A stretch of DNA of 64,000 bases from Clostridia bacterium. Its GTDB lineage: Bacteria; Bacillota; Clostridia; RGIG6154. The stretch lies in contig JAFQQW010000016.1 in assembly GCA_017410375.1 (NCBI GenBank), positions 83,575-147,574 of the forward strand. Reading direction: 5' to 3'. The notes beneath the pieces were generated by a model. The model was not told where the DNA came from. It saw only the letters and a program-made list of their open reading frames with translations, and did not search any database. Both the position numbers and the translations under genes were made by a program. Shown here piece by piece: positions 52,786 to 61,450 of this stretch; the stretch's first letter is position 1; every line of letters begins with the position of its first letter.

Positions 52786-54063
52786 ATGAAATTTGAATCC
52801 AAATGTTTGCACTCCGGTTACACCCCCGGAAATGGTGAACCGCAGGCAACGCCTATATATCAGAGCACCACATTCCGTTATCAGTCAACCGAACATGTGG
52901 CAAAGCTTTTTGATTTAACTGAAAACGGCTTTTTCTATTCCAGACTTGCCAACCCTACCGTTGACATGGTTGAAAAGAAAATTGCGGACTTAGAAGGCGG
53001 TGTGGGCGCAATGTGCACCTCCTCAGGTCAATCTGCATCCTTTATGTCTTTAGTTAACATTTTAGGTGCAGGCGATCATTTTATCGCTTCTGCTGCGATT
53101 TACGGTGGCACATTCAATTTATTTAATGTAACCATGCGCAAGCTTGGCATTGATGTGACCTTTGTAGACAATTATGCTTCCGAGGAAGACATTCAAAAAG
53201 AAATTCGCCCCAACACAAAGGCAATTTTCGGTGAAACCATCACCAATCCTTCCATTGAAATTTTTGATATTGAAAAGTTCGCAAACATCGCACACAAAAA
53301 CAATATCCCTTTGATTGTAGACAACACTTTTGCAACGCCTTACCTTTGCAGACCGATTGAATTTGGTGCTGACATTGTTATTCACTCCACCACAAAGTAT
53401 ATGGACGGTCATGCAATCCAGATGGGCGGTGTTATCGTAGACAGCGGTAATTTTGACTGGGCAGCATCCGGTAAATTCCCGGAATTTACTGTACCGGACG
53501 ATTCTTATCACGGTGTTATTTACACAGAAACCTTCGGTAATATGGCATACATCGTAAAGGCGCGTGTACAGCTGATGCGTGACTTTGGCTGTAATCAGAC
53601 ACCTATGGGTGCATTTTATGTAAGCCAGGGCTTAGAGACGCTTCCCATCCGTATGGAGCGTCATTCTAAGAATGCTGAAAAGGTTGCCGCATTCTTAGAA
53701 GCAAGAGATGATGTGGAATTTGTTACTTATCCTTCCCTTGACAGCTACAAGCATAAAGAACTTGCAAAAAAATATCTGCCTAACGGCTACAGCGGTGTTA
53801 TCGCATTCAGCTTAAAGGGTGGCAGAAAAGCGGGCGAAGTATTTATTGACAGCTTAAAGCTGGCATCACTTGTGGTACATGTTGCAGACATCCGTACTTG
53901 CGTACTGCATCCTGCAAGTTCCACCCACAGACAGCTTTCAGAAGAACAGCTGTTAGAAGGCGGCGTAACACCCGGTCTGATTCGGTTGTCGGTTGGCTTA
54001 GAAAACATTGATGACATTATCGAAGACCTTACACAGGCATTGGATAAATCCAAAAACGCATAA
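52786..54063 (+). CDS. metY: O-acetylhomoserine aminocarboxypropyltransferase (sulfhydrylase)
   Basis: 425 residues from ATG 52786. Cys/Met-metabolism PLP enzyme, fold type I. SGQSASFMSLVNILGAGDHFIA binds the cofactor phosphate, IPLIVDNTFATPYLCRP has the PLP-nitrogen aspartate, and the Schiff-base lysine is in VIHSTTKYMDGH (about residue 205). DSYHG, ETFGNMAYIVKARVQLMRD and SSTHRQL are MetY-type signatures. It makes homocysteine from O-acetylhomoserine and sulfide. The upstream in-frame ATG 52765 would leave a very short leader; ATG 52786 has GCAGGTG at 8 nt. Single-gene unit with its own promoter and terminator. Confidence 0.93.
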   Translation: MKFESKCLHSGYTPGNGEPQATPIYQSTTFRYQSTEHVAKLFDLTENGFFYSRLANPTVDMVEKKIADLEGGVGAMCTSSGQSASFMSLVNILGAGDHFIASAAIYGGTFNLFNVTMRKLGIDVTFVDNYASEEDIQKEIRPNTKAIFGETITNPSIEIFDIEKFANIAHKNNIPLIVDNTFATPYLCRPIEFGADIVIHSTTKYMDGHAIQMGGVIVDSGNFDWAASGKFPEFTVPDDSYHGVIYTETFGNMAYIVKARVQLMRDFGCNQTPMGAFYVSQGLETLPIRMERHSKNAEKVAAFLEARDDVEFVTYPSLDSYKHKELAKKYLPNGYSGVIAFSLKGGRKAGEVFIDSLKLASLVVHVADIRTCVLHPASSTHRQLSEEQLLEGGVTPGLIRLSVGLENIDDIIEDLTQALDKSKNA

Positions 54064-54071
54064 AAATACAC

Positions 54072-54103
54072 AAAAAAGGTTGAACTTTTGTTCAACCTTT
54101 TTT
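54072..54103. terminator. Bidirectional terminator between metY and the SLH-GH16 gene
   Basis: Perfect 14-bp stem AAAAAAGGTTGAAC / GTTCAACCTTTTTT with a TTTT loop. It serves both convergent genes. Confidence 0.92.
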
Positions 54104-54109
54104 ATTTGT

Positions 54110-57037
54110 TTATTTTACCGGAACAAGCTTGATTGCGGAAGCACGTACATTCATGCCGCCATCAATAGACTGTCCTGTGCAGGTATAAATGACTTCAGAG
54201 CTTGCAGGGTCGGTTACATCAATTTCCCCAACCAATGCCCAGCCTGCCTGCGCTGTAGCAACCTCTGCTTCACTCTTTAAAGCAAAGGACACTTTACCGA
54301 TTACAGACTCTCCTGTTTTTGTTTTGAAAACAGGTTCAATATATCCGATTGTCGAAATATAGGGAGAAGCCCAGTAGTATACTTTATACTTGCCCGCCAC
54401 TACTTTTTTCAACGGGAACGATGCTGTTTCGCCCGGCTTGTTTACCCAGTAATGCACACCGCCATCATAGCCGGGTGCTACTTTTGAACTTTTCCAGCCA
54501 CTGCTGAGTACTGCCGGAATAACAATTTCACCGTCATACGAGGTGTTGTCAACAGGTGACAATTTAGAAGCCTCGGGTGTGGCAGAAGATGCCGATTCCT
54601 TGGCAATTTGCCAATCGATAGGTCCACCGTTTTCTACGCGGGTACCGAAATGTGTTTTGGCAGGATCATTTACATCTTCGGGTTTCTGCCAAACACGAAC
54701 ATAGTCAATAACCTGTGCGGTATTTTCCATATAGGGTTCCGCATACTCGGTATCGGGAAGCGAGCCTTCCGGAAGATTCAATGCGGAAGACAAAATGGGA
54801 AACTGTAATTCATCAATATTCTGATTGGGAACCGTGAAAATCACCATACCATCAAAGTAGTAAATCAATTCCTGTTCGTTCCACTCTATTGCGTAGGTGT
54901 GATAATCTGCCGACAAATCATACTCACTGTAATATCTTTCAGAGGTAGACACACGCTTGCCTAAAGTGTCGTTATGTAAGGTAGTTGCAACCACATTCGG
55001 ATATCTGCCTTCATTGATATCAACCTCAAAATGCTGATCCTTTGCACCGGTGGAATGTACATTTTCCACCCAGTTTACATAGGTCCAGAATGCATTGTTG
55101 ATATTCGGAGAAGCTGCGATTTTATAACGTGCTTCCCAGTAACCGTACTTCTGTGCAAACACAGAGGAACGCACCCATACAGAGCCGGTAGACCATTCCT
55201 TGTCCCCTCTGTTCTCTCTTTCACGCAAGGTCATAAGCGAAAGCGCACCGTCTTTCACAACCGCATTTTCAGGCCAACGACCACCAAGTAAGTTGCTCGG
55301 CGAACGATTATCGGAAGACCATACGCCCCAGTCTAAGCTATCGCCGAAGAATTCATCATTAAAGGTCATTATCCATTCCTGATTTGTCGGCGGGCCTGCC
55401 CATACAAACTGTTGCATAAATCTCTTTAAGATTACTGCGCCCTGTGCTCTTGTTGCATTATCCAATGCAGAAACGGTTGTTTCGGAAGTACCCTTGATGA
55501 TACCTGTTTTGATTAAATATTTAAGCGCTTCTTCTGCCCAATCGGATACAGAATCGGTGTCTGTAAATTTCACATAATCATCGGGCATAGATTTAAGCCA
55601 TTCGTCGTTTTTGCCGGTTGCTTTGATTGCGTTGTATGTAAAGAGTGCCATTTCCTGACGAGTAATGGGCTGGTTCGGCTTAAAGCCGTCATCGGTCGGC
55701 AAACCGTTTAATAAGCCGTTTGCTTTTGCGGTTGCCACGTAAGGTGCGTACCACTCTGTAGCCGGAACGTCTGCGTAAGATTCGCCTGAAATTAAGTTGT
55801 AGCCCATTGCACGGTCTAAAATGGTTACATATTCGGCGCGGGTAATCTGTGCTTCGGGGTCAAATAAGCCTTCGCCAACGCCCGAAACCAATCCTTCGTT
55901 TGCCATATACTCTACATCGTAATGCGCCCAATGGTCTGCCATATCGGAAAAAGCGTTTAAGGGGGCGCAATCCGAACGAACAGCATCACGTTTTTCATCC
56001 GGTGTTACATACACGGTTGTACCGGAATCTGCATAGGTAAAACGTATGGTCGATGCTCTGGTATTCTTTCCGAGCTCCGAGTCCTCTTCAGGCTTCACAC
56101 AAACAAGCTTTACAAACTCTGTTTCGGGATTGCCTGCAAAATCAAAGGTACCTAAGGATACCCATTCGCTCTTGGTAAGAGTTGTGGGATCTAAGATTTT
56201 TTCATCTACTTTGCCGTTGTGATGTACTTCGTATTTAACCTGCGGATTCTGATTCGCTTTCCAGTACAAAAGATATACAGAAACCTCAATGTTACCGGCA
56301 TCAGTCATTTCGGGATAGTAAGTCATGGTTGCTTTTTCATCTACACCCGAAATCCACATAGTCTGCGGAGAAGCCGCCATAGGTCCTAAAATCGTGGTAG
56401 AAGAACGCCAATGGCTGTCACCGCCTGTCCAGATGCAGTAGCCTGTAAGCGGACCATCGATGGATTTTACATCCGAAACAGTTTCTTCCTCTTTCACTTC
56501 TTCTTTCGGTGCAGACGTATCGGTAAGCGGTTTATCGGTAGGAACCAGTTTAATGGCGCTGGCACGAACATTGCCGCCGTCTACTGTCATAGAGAAGTTT
56601 TCCTCACCCTTGCCTGCAAAATCATAAACGCCGAGAGAAAGCCAACCGGGCGCAACCGTTTCGTCCTCCTTGATTTTCGTATCAATTATTACGGTATCTT
56701 CTTTTCCGTTATGCTTGATAATACCGGTATTTTTAGAAGAATTCTTCTGGTGCGGCATCGCCCAGTAGTACAATTCGTAATTGCCCGCCTTGATATCTCT
56801 GATTACATAGGTAGCACAGTCACCATTTGTTTGCGAATAGGTATGACCTGCCCCGTCATAATTCAAAACTGCTTTTGAATCCTTCCATGTACCAACCGTA
56901 TTGGTTACTGGAATAACCATTTCGCCATCCAGTTTTTCGGTTGAGTAGGTTTGTTGTGATGCAACGCTTGCCGCAAATACAGGCACGCAGGAAATCATCA
57001 TGCATAAAACCAAAACACTTGCAACAATTTTTTTCAT
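54110..57037 (-). CDS. Secreted SLH-anchored GH16 glycoside hydrolase with golvesin-like domains
   Basis: 975 residues. Signal peptide (KKIVASVLVLCMMISCVPVFA). Two N-terminal beta-sandwich units (about 30-168 and 195-345) share GWLSLGVYDFAGKGEENF / EWVSLGTFDFAGNPETEF and NVRASAIKL / NTRASTIRF, as does the C-terminal domain (815-975, NVRASAIKLVPVK), so the module occurs three times. Three SLH domains lie at about 362-550 (FSDMADHWAHYDVEYMANEG; PITRQEMALFTYNAI; FTDTDSVSDWAEEALKYL). The GH16 domain (about 560-790) has the catalytic E-x-D-x-x-E in HFEVDINEG. SLH domains in mid-protein, ahead of the catalytic domain, attach it to the cell wall. Likely an outer beta-glucanase or galactanase. Single gene. 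Confidence 0.9.
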   Translation of the reverse strand: MKKIVASVLVLCMMISCVPVFAASVASQQTYSTEKLDGEMVIPVTNTVGTWKDSKAVLNYDGAGHTYSQTNGDCATYVIRDIKAGNYELYYWAMPHQKNSSKNTGIIKHNGKEDTVIIDTKIKEDETVAPGWLSLGVYDFAGKGEENFSMTVDGGNVRASAIKLVPTDKPLTDTSAPKEEVKEEETVSDVKSIDGPLTGYCIWTGGDSHWRSSTTILGPMAASPQTMWISGVDEKATMTYYPEMTDAGNIEVSVYLLYWKANQNPQVKYEVHHNGKVDEKILDPTTLTKSEWVSLGTFDFAGNPETEFVKLVCVKPEEDSELGKNTRASTIRFTYADSGTTVYVTPDEKRDAVRSDCAPLNAFSDMADHWAHYDVEYMANEGLVSGVGEGLFDPEAQITRAEYVTILDRAMGYNLISGESYADVPATEWYAPYVATAKANGLLNGLPTDDGFKPNQPITRQEMALFTYNAIKATGKNDEWLKSMPDDYVKFTDTDSVSDWAEEALKYLIKTGIIKGTSETTVSALDNATRAQGAVILKRFMQQFVWAGPPTNQEWIMTFNDEFFGDSLDWGVWSSDNRSPSNLLGGRWPENAVVKDGALSLMTLRERENRGDKEWSTGSVWVRSSVFAQKYGYWEARYKIAASPNINNAFWTYVNWVENVHSTGAKDQHFEVDINEGRYPNVVATTLHNDTLGKRVSTSERYYSEYDLSADYHTYAIEWNEQELIYYFDGMVIFTVPNQNIDELQFPILSSALNLPEGSLPDTEYAEPYMENTAQVIDYVRVWQKPEDVNDPAKTHFGTRVENGGPIDWQIAKESASSATPEASKLSPVDNTSYDGEIVIPAVLSSGWKSSKVAPGYDGGVHYWVNKPGETASFPLKKVVAGKYKVYYWASPYISTIGYIEPVFKTKTGESVIGKVSFALKSEAEVATAQAGWALVGEIDVTDPASSEVIYTCTGQSIDGGMNVRASAIKLVPVK

Positions 57038-57125
57038 TATTCATCCCTCCTATCTATATCATAACACAAAAAAAGAGAACTTTCTTTACAAATATTGCTG
57101 AAAACATTGCATTTATTGCATTTTT

Positions 57126-57150
57126 AAAGCACCACAAAACGTGGTGCTTT
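57126..57150 (-). terminator. Hairpin after the five-gene redox operon
   Basis: Perfect 10-bp stem AAAGCACCAC / GTGGTGCTTT with a 5-nt loop, 5 bp beyond the stop codon at 57156. The minus-strand tail is not U-rich, so it may work mainly as a 3' stabilising stem. Confidence 0.6.
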
Positions 57151-57155
57151 AAATT

Positions 57156-58148
57156 TTAAGCCATTGTTTCTAACATCTTAAGGGTTACAACATATTTCAT
57201 AGGCTCATTATTTAAGTAACGCTCCGCTTCTTCGGCCATATAGTCGCCCATACGCATGCATTCGTCTCCCGCACTGCCTGCAATATGAGGTGTTAAGAAC
57301 ACGTTGGGCATTGTGTAAAATGGAGACCGCGATTCGGGCGGTTCCGGGAAAGTAACATCCAAAACTGCCGTACGGTCAGGCTCTGCCTGCAAAGCAGCAA
57401 TCAAATCCGCTTCTACCACCTGCGCTCCTCTGCCCGTATTGATAAAGGTTGCGTTCTTTTTCATTTTATTAAAAAGTGCACCATTTAAAAGGTTCTGGGT
57501 TTCGGGAAGGTTTGCGCAATGGTTGGAAATGGTCTGACAGTTTTCAAAGATATATTCTAAAGATGTCAAGGTTACATTTAAAGCTTTCGCTTTTTCTTCA
57601 GAGCAGAAGGGATCGTATGCATAAACATCCAGCTTGAAATTTTTAAGCATTTCTGCAACCCCTGCACCGATTGCACCAAGACCAATCAGACCAACCTTTG
57701 TATTAAAGTTTCCGGTATAGGTGTTAAAAAGTGCGCGCGAGGCGTCTCTTGTTTCTTTGGAATTTATGCGACTTGCAACCTGATAAAAACCTTTATTGGC
57801 AAGAATAATCTGCGAAACAGAATACTCAATAACCGGAACACTGTTCGCCATCCAGGCACTGATAACCGGAATGCCCTTGTTTAAAAACGGTCTTGCAAAC
57901 GCCTGCACAGAGCCTGCACCGTAAAATACAATTTTAAGCTTAGGGAAATATGCATCAATTTGCTCGGGCGTGTACGCCGGCATGCCCCAGGTTGAAAAAA
58001 TGCATTCCACATCTTTTAGCCGGTCAGAATTATGAATGGTATAAATTCCATCATAAAAATCAAATTTCTCTTTTAAGAGTTTTTGTGTCTCAGGACTGTA
58101 AACTCTATCGATAATTCCATTAGAATTGCTGATAAATGCCGCTTTCAT
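57156..58148 (-). CDS. D-isomer-specific 2-hydroxyacid dehydrogenase family protein
   Basis: 330 residues. The Rossmann motif VGLIGLGAIGAGVAEML is near residue 150, the catalytic arginine is in FINTGRGAQVVEADLI (about 235) and the histidine in VFLTPHIAGSAGDE (about 285). The catalytic Glu lies in the FPEPPESRSPFY region. Reduces or oxidises a 2-keto/2-hydroxy acid with NAD(P). The ATG overlaps the stop of the TIM-barrel gene as ATGA, so they are translationally coupled. It is the last gene of the 57156-62746 operon and could reduce a keto acid formed upstream; substrate unknown. Confidence 0.85.
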   Translation of the reverse strand: MKAAFISNSNGIIDRVYSPETQKLLKEKFDFYDGIYTIHNSDRLKDVECIFSTWGMPAYTPEQIDAYFPKLKIVFYGAGSVQAFARPFLNKGIPVISAWMANSVPVIEYSVSQIILANKGFYQVASRINSKETRDASRALFNTYTGNFNTKVGLIGLGAIGAGVAEMLKNFKLDVYAYDPFCSEEKAKALNVTLTSLEYIFENCQTISNHCANLPETQNLLNGALFNKMKKNATFINTGRGAQVVEADLIAALQAEPDRTAVLDVTFPEPPESRSPFYTMPNVFLTPHIAGSAGDECMRMGDYMAEEAERYLNNEPMKYVVTLKMLETMA

Positions 58149-58903
58149 TTATACTCCTCCGCTTCTTTTAAAATTTCAAACAATGTTTGCGCTTCGCCCT
58201 GCAGATAACCGATGTCATTATCCGGAACAAACTCCAAAAGCTTAACAACAGCCCTGCCTGAAAAGGCTTTGATGTATGCTGTAAGCTCCTCCTTTGCATC
58301 TTTTAAGAAACGACGAACCGAATGGTTTTCCCAATAGAAAAGATGCAATACATCCACATACGGCATCACCTTTTCCGCTTCTTTTAAATTTTCTTCCTGG
58401 GAAAGCTTGTAAAAGGGTTGCCAGTAAATACCACAGTTTGGTTCATTGATCTCCTGCAACAACCGATACGCACTGTCTCTGCAATCGGTCAGGGTATTCG
58501 GATGATACTCAAAATCAATTTTAATGCCGTATTCTGCCGCTTTTTTGCAAACCTCTTTTGCCTCGGTCGTCCATGCTTTTCGAGTTTCCTCATCTGTTTC
58601 CGCACTTCCCTTTCCGCCTGCCCAGATTCGGATAATATCTGTGTCAAGAACTTTAGCGGATTCTAAAAACGGTACAATATTCTGATTCTGCCCAAGCTTG
58701 TAATACGAGCCATAGGAAGATGTTTTTAAGCCTGAGGCATCCATTTTCACTTTAACCGCTTTGGCAGTTTCAACATCCCCCTCGGGAACATGCACATCGC
58801 TTCCCCATTCTATATACTTAAGTCCTGCTTCTTTTACGGCATCTATAATTTCGTCTACCGTATGCTGTCGAAACGAAATGGATACCAAACCACAACTTTT
58901 CAT
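58145..58903 (-). CDS. Sugar phosphate isomerase/epimerase-like TIM barrel protein
   Basis: 252 residues, shorter than the other two superfamily members in this window. Starts SCGLVSISFRQHTVDEIID; GLKYIEWGSDVHVP and IDFEYHPNTLTD (candidate metal Glu/His) are in the expected barrel positions, then GIYWQPFYK and DVLHLFYWENHS. The usual Asp-x-G-H and H-x-K-D motifs are replaced by IYWQPFYK and LHLFYWEN, so metal binding may differ or be lost. It overlaps the dehydrogenase gene by 4 bp. AAAAGGAG precedes ATG 58903. Probably an isomerase, epimerase or dehydratase acting on a polyhydroxy compound in this catabolic operon. Confidence 0.72.
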   Translation of the reverse strand: MKSCGLVSISFRQHTVDEIIDAVKEAGLKYIEWGSDVHVPEGDVETAKAVKVKMDASGLKTSSYGSYYKLGQNQNIVPFLESAKVLDTDIIRIWAGGKGSAETDEETRKAWTTEAKEVCKKAAEYGIKIDFEYHPNTLTDCRDSAYRLLQEINEPNCGIYWQPFYKLSQEENLKEAEKVMPYVDVLHLFYWENHSVRRFLKDAKEELTAYIKAFSGRAVVKLLEFVPDNDIGYLQGEAQTLFEILKEAEEYK

Positions 58904-58917
58904 GCTTATCGCTCCTT

Positions 58918-60693
58918 TTATTGGTTGTTATACACCTTTTCAAACCAAACTTCGCTTTCAGGAATAGGTGCAGGCATTTCGGTATATGCTTTGCCGTTTT
59001 CTGTATAAACAACAAGTCCGCTGTCATCCTCTTTATCACACCCTACCGTCATGGCACTGCCACGGGCACCGATTTCCTTACACCAAAGTGCCATTGCACA
59101 CAAAACCTCCTGCATGGTGATTAACATATCCTTGTATTTTAAGAATGCGCCTACCTTTTTTTCAGGAATTTCAGTTGCATTTTCCAAAAGACCTCTTACT
59201 TCCGCCTGCATTTTTTCGATTTCAGTTAAATCACGAGAAAAGGCAGCAAAATCACTCATTTTTTGCTGTAACATCGCTTGTTTTTCGGAAAAATCGGTTT
59301 CTTCAGACGTAAATTTTAAGCCCGAAAGATAATCAGTTGCCTCTTGTTTCAAATCTACACGCTGTTCTCTTTTCGATTTTACAACATGCAACGCAGAGCG
59401 CATAGAGCTGACCTGTGTGGAATTCAGTGCCGAGCCACCCGGTCTGTAAACACCGAAAACACCTGCCACTTCACCCGCGGCATACAAGCCGTCCACAGTT
59501 GTCTGATAGTTTTTATCTACCGTAAGACCACCGTTCTGATGCTGTGCGCAAACAGCCACACGAAGCATTTCGGTTTTCAAATCAATATTATGGTCTAAAT
59601 AAAGCTGATACGCTTTTTCATTCATGGCAAGTAATCTGTCAATCGGTTTTTCCTGCATGGCTTCGGAATTTTTAAGATATGTGTATGCCTCTTCAGGAAG
59701 TGCATCAAAGCTAAAGCCTTTAGGATTTTCCATAAAATCCATGTACACCTTTCTTCCCTTTAAAATTTCCTGATGTACCAAAATATCCACCAGAGAAGAT
59801 GCGTCTTTTTTACGGCTGTCGAAGGGCCATTGGTAGCCTTTACGGAAGGTGTAGAGCAACACTTCTTCATTGGTCAGAGTATCATACAAAAATTCGTACT
59901 TATTGCCCTGTTCGTCCACAGAGATATAGCGCGGCAGCACCTGCTGATAGGTGCCCGACACATTCCATCTGAAATCGGTAGAGGCTAAACCGTACTGCCA
60001 TTCAGTAAGGTTAGAGGTTTTGGCACCGATTTCGATGGCAAGACCACTCATGCCCGACTGAGAAAGCGGAAATACAGAGTCCCTGTAAAGGTATGCACTA
60101 CCGCCTGTTGCTAAAATAACAGCAGGGGTCTCAATCAGCACAAATTCATTATGCGCTTTGTTGTATGCTAATGCACCACAGATTTTGTTCTCTTTTTTAA
60201 AAAGTTTAAATACCATTGTGCAGTCCAAAATCTGAATATTTTTGGAAAACACCGATTTTTCTAATGCTTCTGTCATGTATTTGGATGTTAAAGGTCCAAC
60301 CGATGTTGCGCGTTTTGTGTCGTCATGGTCAGTCTGATAGCCTACAAATTCACCAAATTCATTTTTTGGAAACGGCACACCTAAAGTACAGAGCTTAAAA
60401 AAGCACGACAAAGAATTGGCACTTTCGGTAAGAGCCAATTCCCCTGACATTGCCTGCCCCTTAAAATAGCTTTCCGCCATTTTCCCTACACCGTCTACAC
60501 AGTCATGGGACAAAGACATTTTATAATAGGTCTGCTTGTCACTGCCGGTATTTCGGGATGTTCCCATTTTAATACCTTCGGTGGCAAGGATAATATCTGT
60601 AAGCCCGTTATCGTATAAGGTGTCTGCCGCATTAAAGCCGGCACAGCCCGAGCCGATAACCAGGCAGCTTGTCTGATAAGTTTTAAAATTCAT
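58918..60693 (-). CDS. FAD-dependent oxidoreductase, succinate dehydrogenase/fumarate reductase flavoprotein type
   Basis: 591 residues. N-terminal FAD motif CLVIGSGCAGFNAADTLYDNG, then GTSRNTGSDKQTYYK, ATGGSAYLYRDSV and the second FAD block TTVDGLYAAGEVAGVFGVYRPGGSALN (about residues 395-420). A helical C-terminal domain follows. Homologues include fumarate reductase, L-aspartate oxidase and many ene-reductases or dehydrogenases of unknown substrate; the capping domain is unlike the standard ones. No signal peptide or haem motif is visible, so it is cytoplasmic. GGAGGTG precedes ATG 60693. Middle gene of the redox operon, 15 bp after the SDR gene. Confidence 0.83.
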   Translation of the reverse strand: MNFKTYQTSCLVIGSGCAGFNAADTLYDNGLTDIILATEGIKMGTSRNTGSDKQTYYKMSLSHDCVDGVGKMAESYFKGQAMSGELALTESANSLSCFFKLCTLGVPFPKNEFGEFVGYQTDHDDTKRATSVGPLTSKYMTEALEKSVFSKNIQILDCTMVFKLFKKENKICGALAYNKAHNEFVLIETPAVILATGGSAYLYRDSVFPLSQSGMSGLAIEIGAKTSNLTEWQYGLASTDFRWNVSGTYQQVLPRYISVDEQGNKYEFLYDTLTNEEVLLYTFRKGYQWPFDSRKKDASSLVDILVHQEILKGRKVYMDFMENPKGFSFDALPEEAYTYLKNSEAMQEKPIDRLLAMNEKAYQLYLDHNIDLKTEMLRVAVCAQHQNGGLTVDKNYQTTVDGLYAAGEVAGVFGVYRPGGSALNSTQVSSMRSALHVVKSKREQRVDLKQEATDYLSGLKFTSEETDFSEKQAMLQQKMSDFAAFSRDLTEIEKMQAEVRGLLENATEIPEKKVGAFLKYKDMLITMQEVLCAMALWCKEIGARGSAMTVGCDKEDDSGLVVYTENGKAYTEMPAPIPESEVWFEKVYNNQ

Positions 60694-60708
60694 AATAGGC
60701 ACCTCCGA

Positions 60709-61437
60709 TTACAGTCTCTGCAAATGGAAACCGCCGTCTACATCTAAAGACTGACCTGTAATGTAAGGAAGCGTGCCGTTACAAAGGGCAAACACACCGC
60801 AAGCAATGTCTTCCGGCTCGCCCCAACGTTTGATGGGAAGTAAACCGCCATCAATCAGGTTGTCGTATTTTTCTTTTACGGTAGAGGTCATGCCCGTGCG
60901 GATGATGCCGGGACGGATTTCATTTACCATAATGTTTTCACAAGCCAATCGGTCCGCAAAAAGCTTTGTAATCATGCTGACACCTGCTTTGGAAATGCAG
61001 TATTCGCCACGGTTGGTGGAAGTTGCATACGCAGAAAGCGAGGAAATGTTTACAATGTAACGTTCTTCGTTGTTTTTGTGTGCAACCATATGATTGGCAA
61101 CAGCCTGGGTTAAGAAGAATGTACCTTTGGCATTGATATCCATCACAAAATCATAGCTTTCTTCTGTCATGGTTAAAAGGTCAGCGCGTACCTTTGGCGC
61201 AACACCTGCGACATTTACCAGTACATCAATCGCACCTGTTGCTTTTGCCGCCTCTGCAACCAGCTTTTCTCTGTCGGATGCACAGGAAAGGTCGCCCTTC
61301 ACATATGTGAAATTCGCTTCATTTTCAGTATAATCCCCCACATCCATACCGGTTACATGAAAGCCTGCACCAAGTAATTTATCTTTAACTGCTTTGCCAA
61401 TGCCACCAAGGCATCCTGTTACAATTGCACTTTTCAT
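60709..61437 (-). CDS. SDR-family NAD(P)-dependent oxidoreductase
   Basis: 242 residues. Nucleotide-binding motif VTGCLGGIGKAV, NVAGVAP (NAG-like, with Val for Ala/Asn), catalytic Ser in ISSLSAYA, Tyr-Lys in YCISKAGVS (about residue 150), and VDGGFHLQ at the C-terminus. All four catalytic positions are present. ATG 61437 has GGAGG at 8 nt. Second gene of the five-gene operon, between the OYE-type and FAD genes. It likely oxidises a ring or side-chain hydroxyl of the pathway substrate; inference only. Confidence 0.87.
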   Translation of the reverse strand: MKSAIVTGCLGGIGKAVKDKLLGAGFHVTGMDVGDYTENEANFTYVKGDLSCASDREKLVAEAAKATGAIDVLVNVAGVAPKVRADLLTMTEESYDFVMDINAKGTFFLTQAVANHMVAHKNNEERYIVNISSLSAYATSTNRGEYCISKAGVSMITKLFADRLACENIMVNEIRPGIIRTGMTSTVKEKYDNLIDGGLLPIKRWGEPEDIACGVFALCNGTLPYITGQSLDVDGGFHLQRL

Positions 61438-61450
61438 TTTCAATTCCTCC

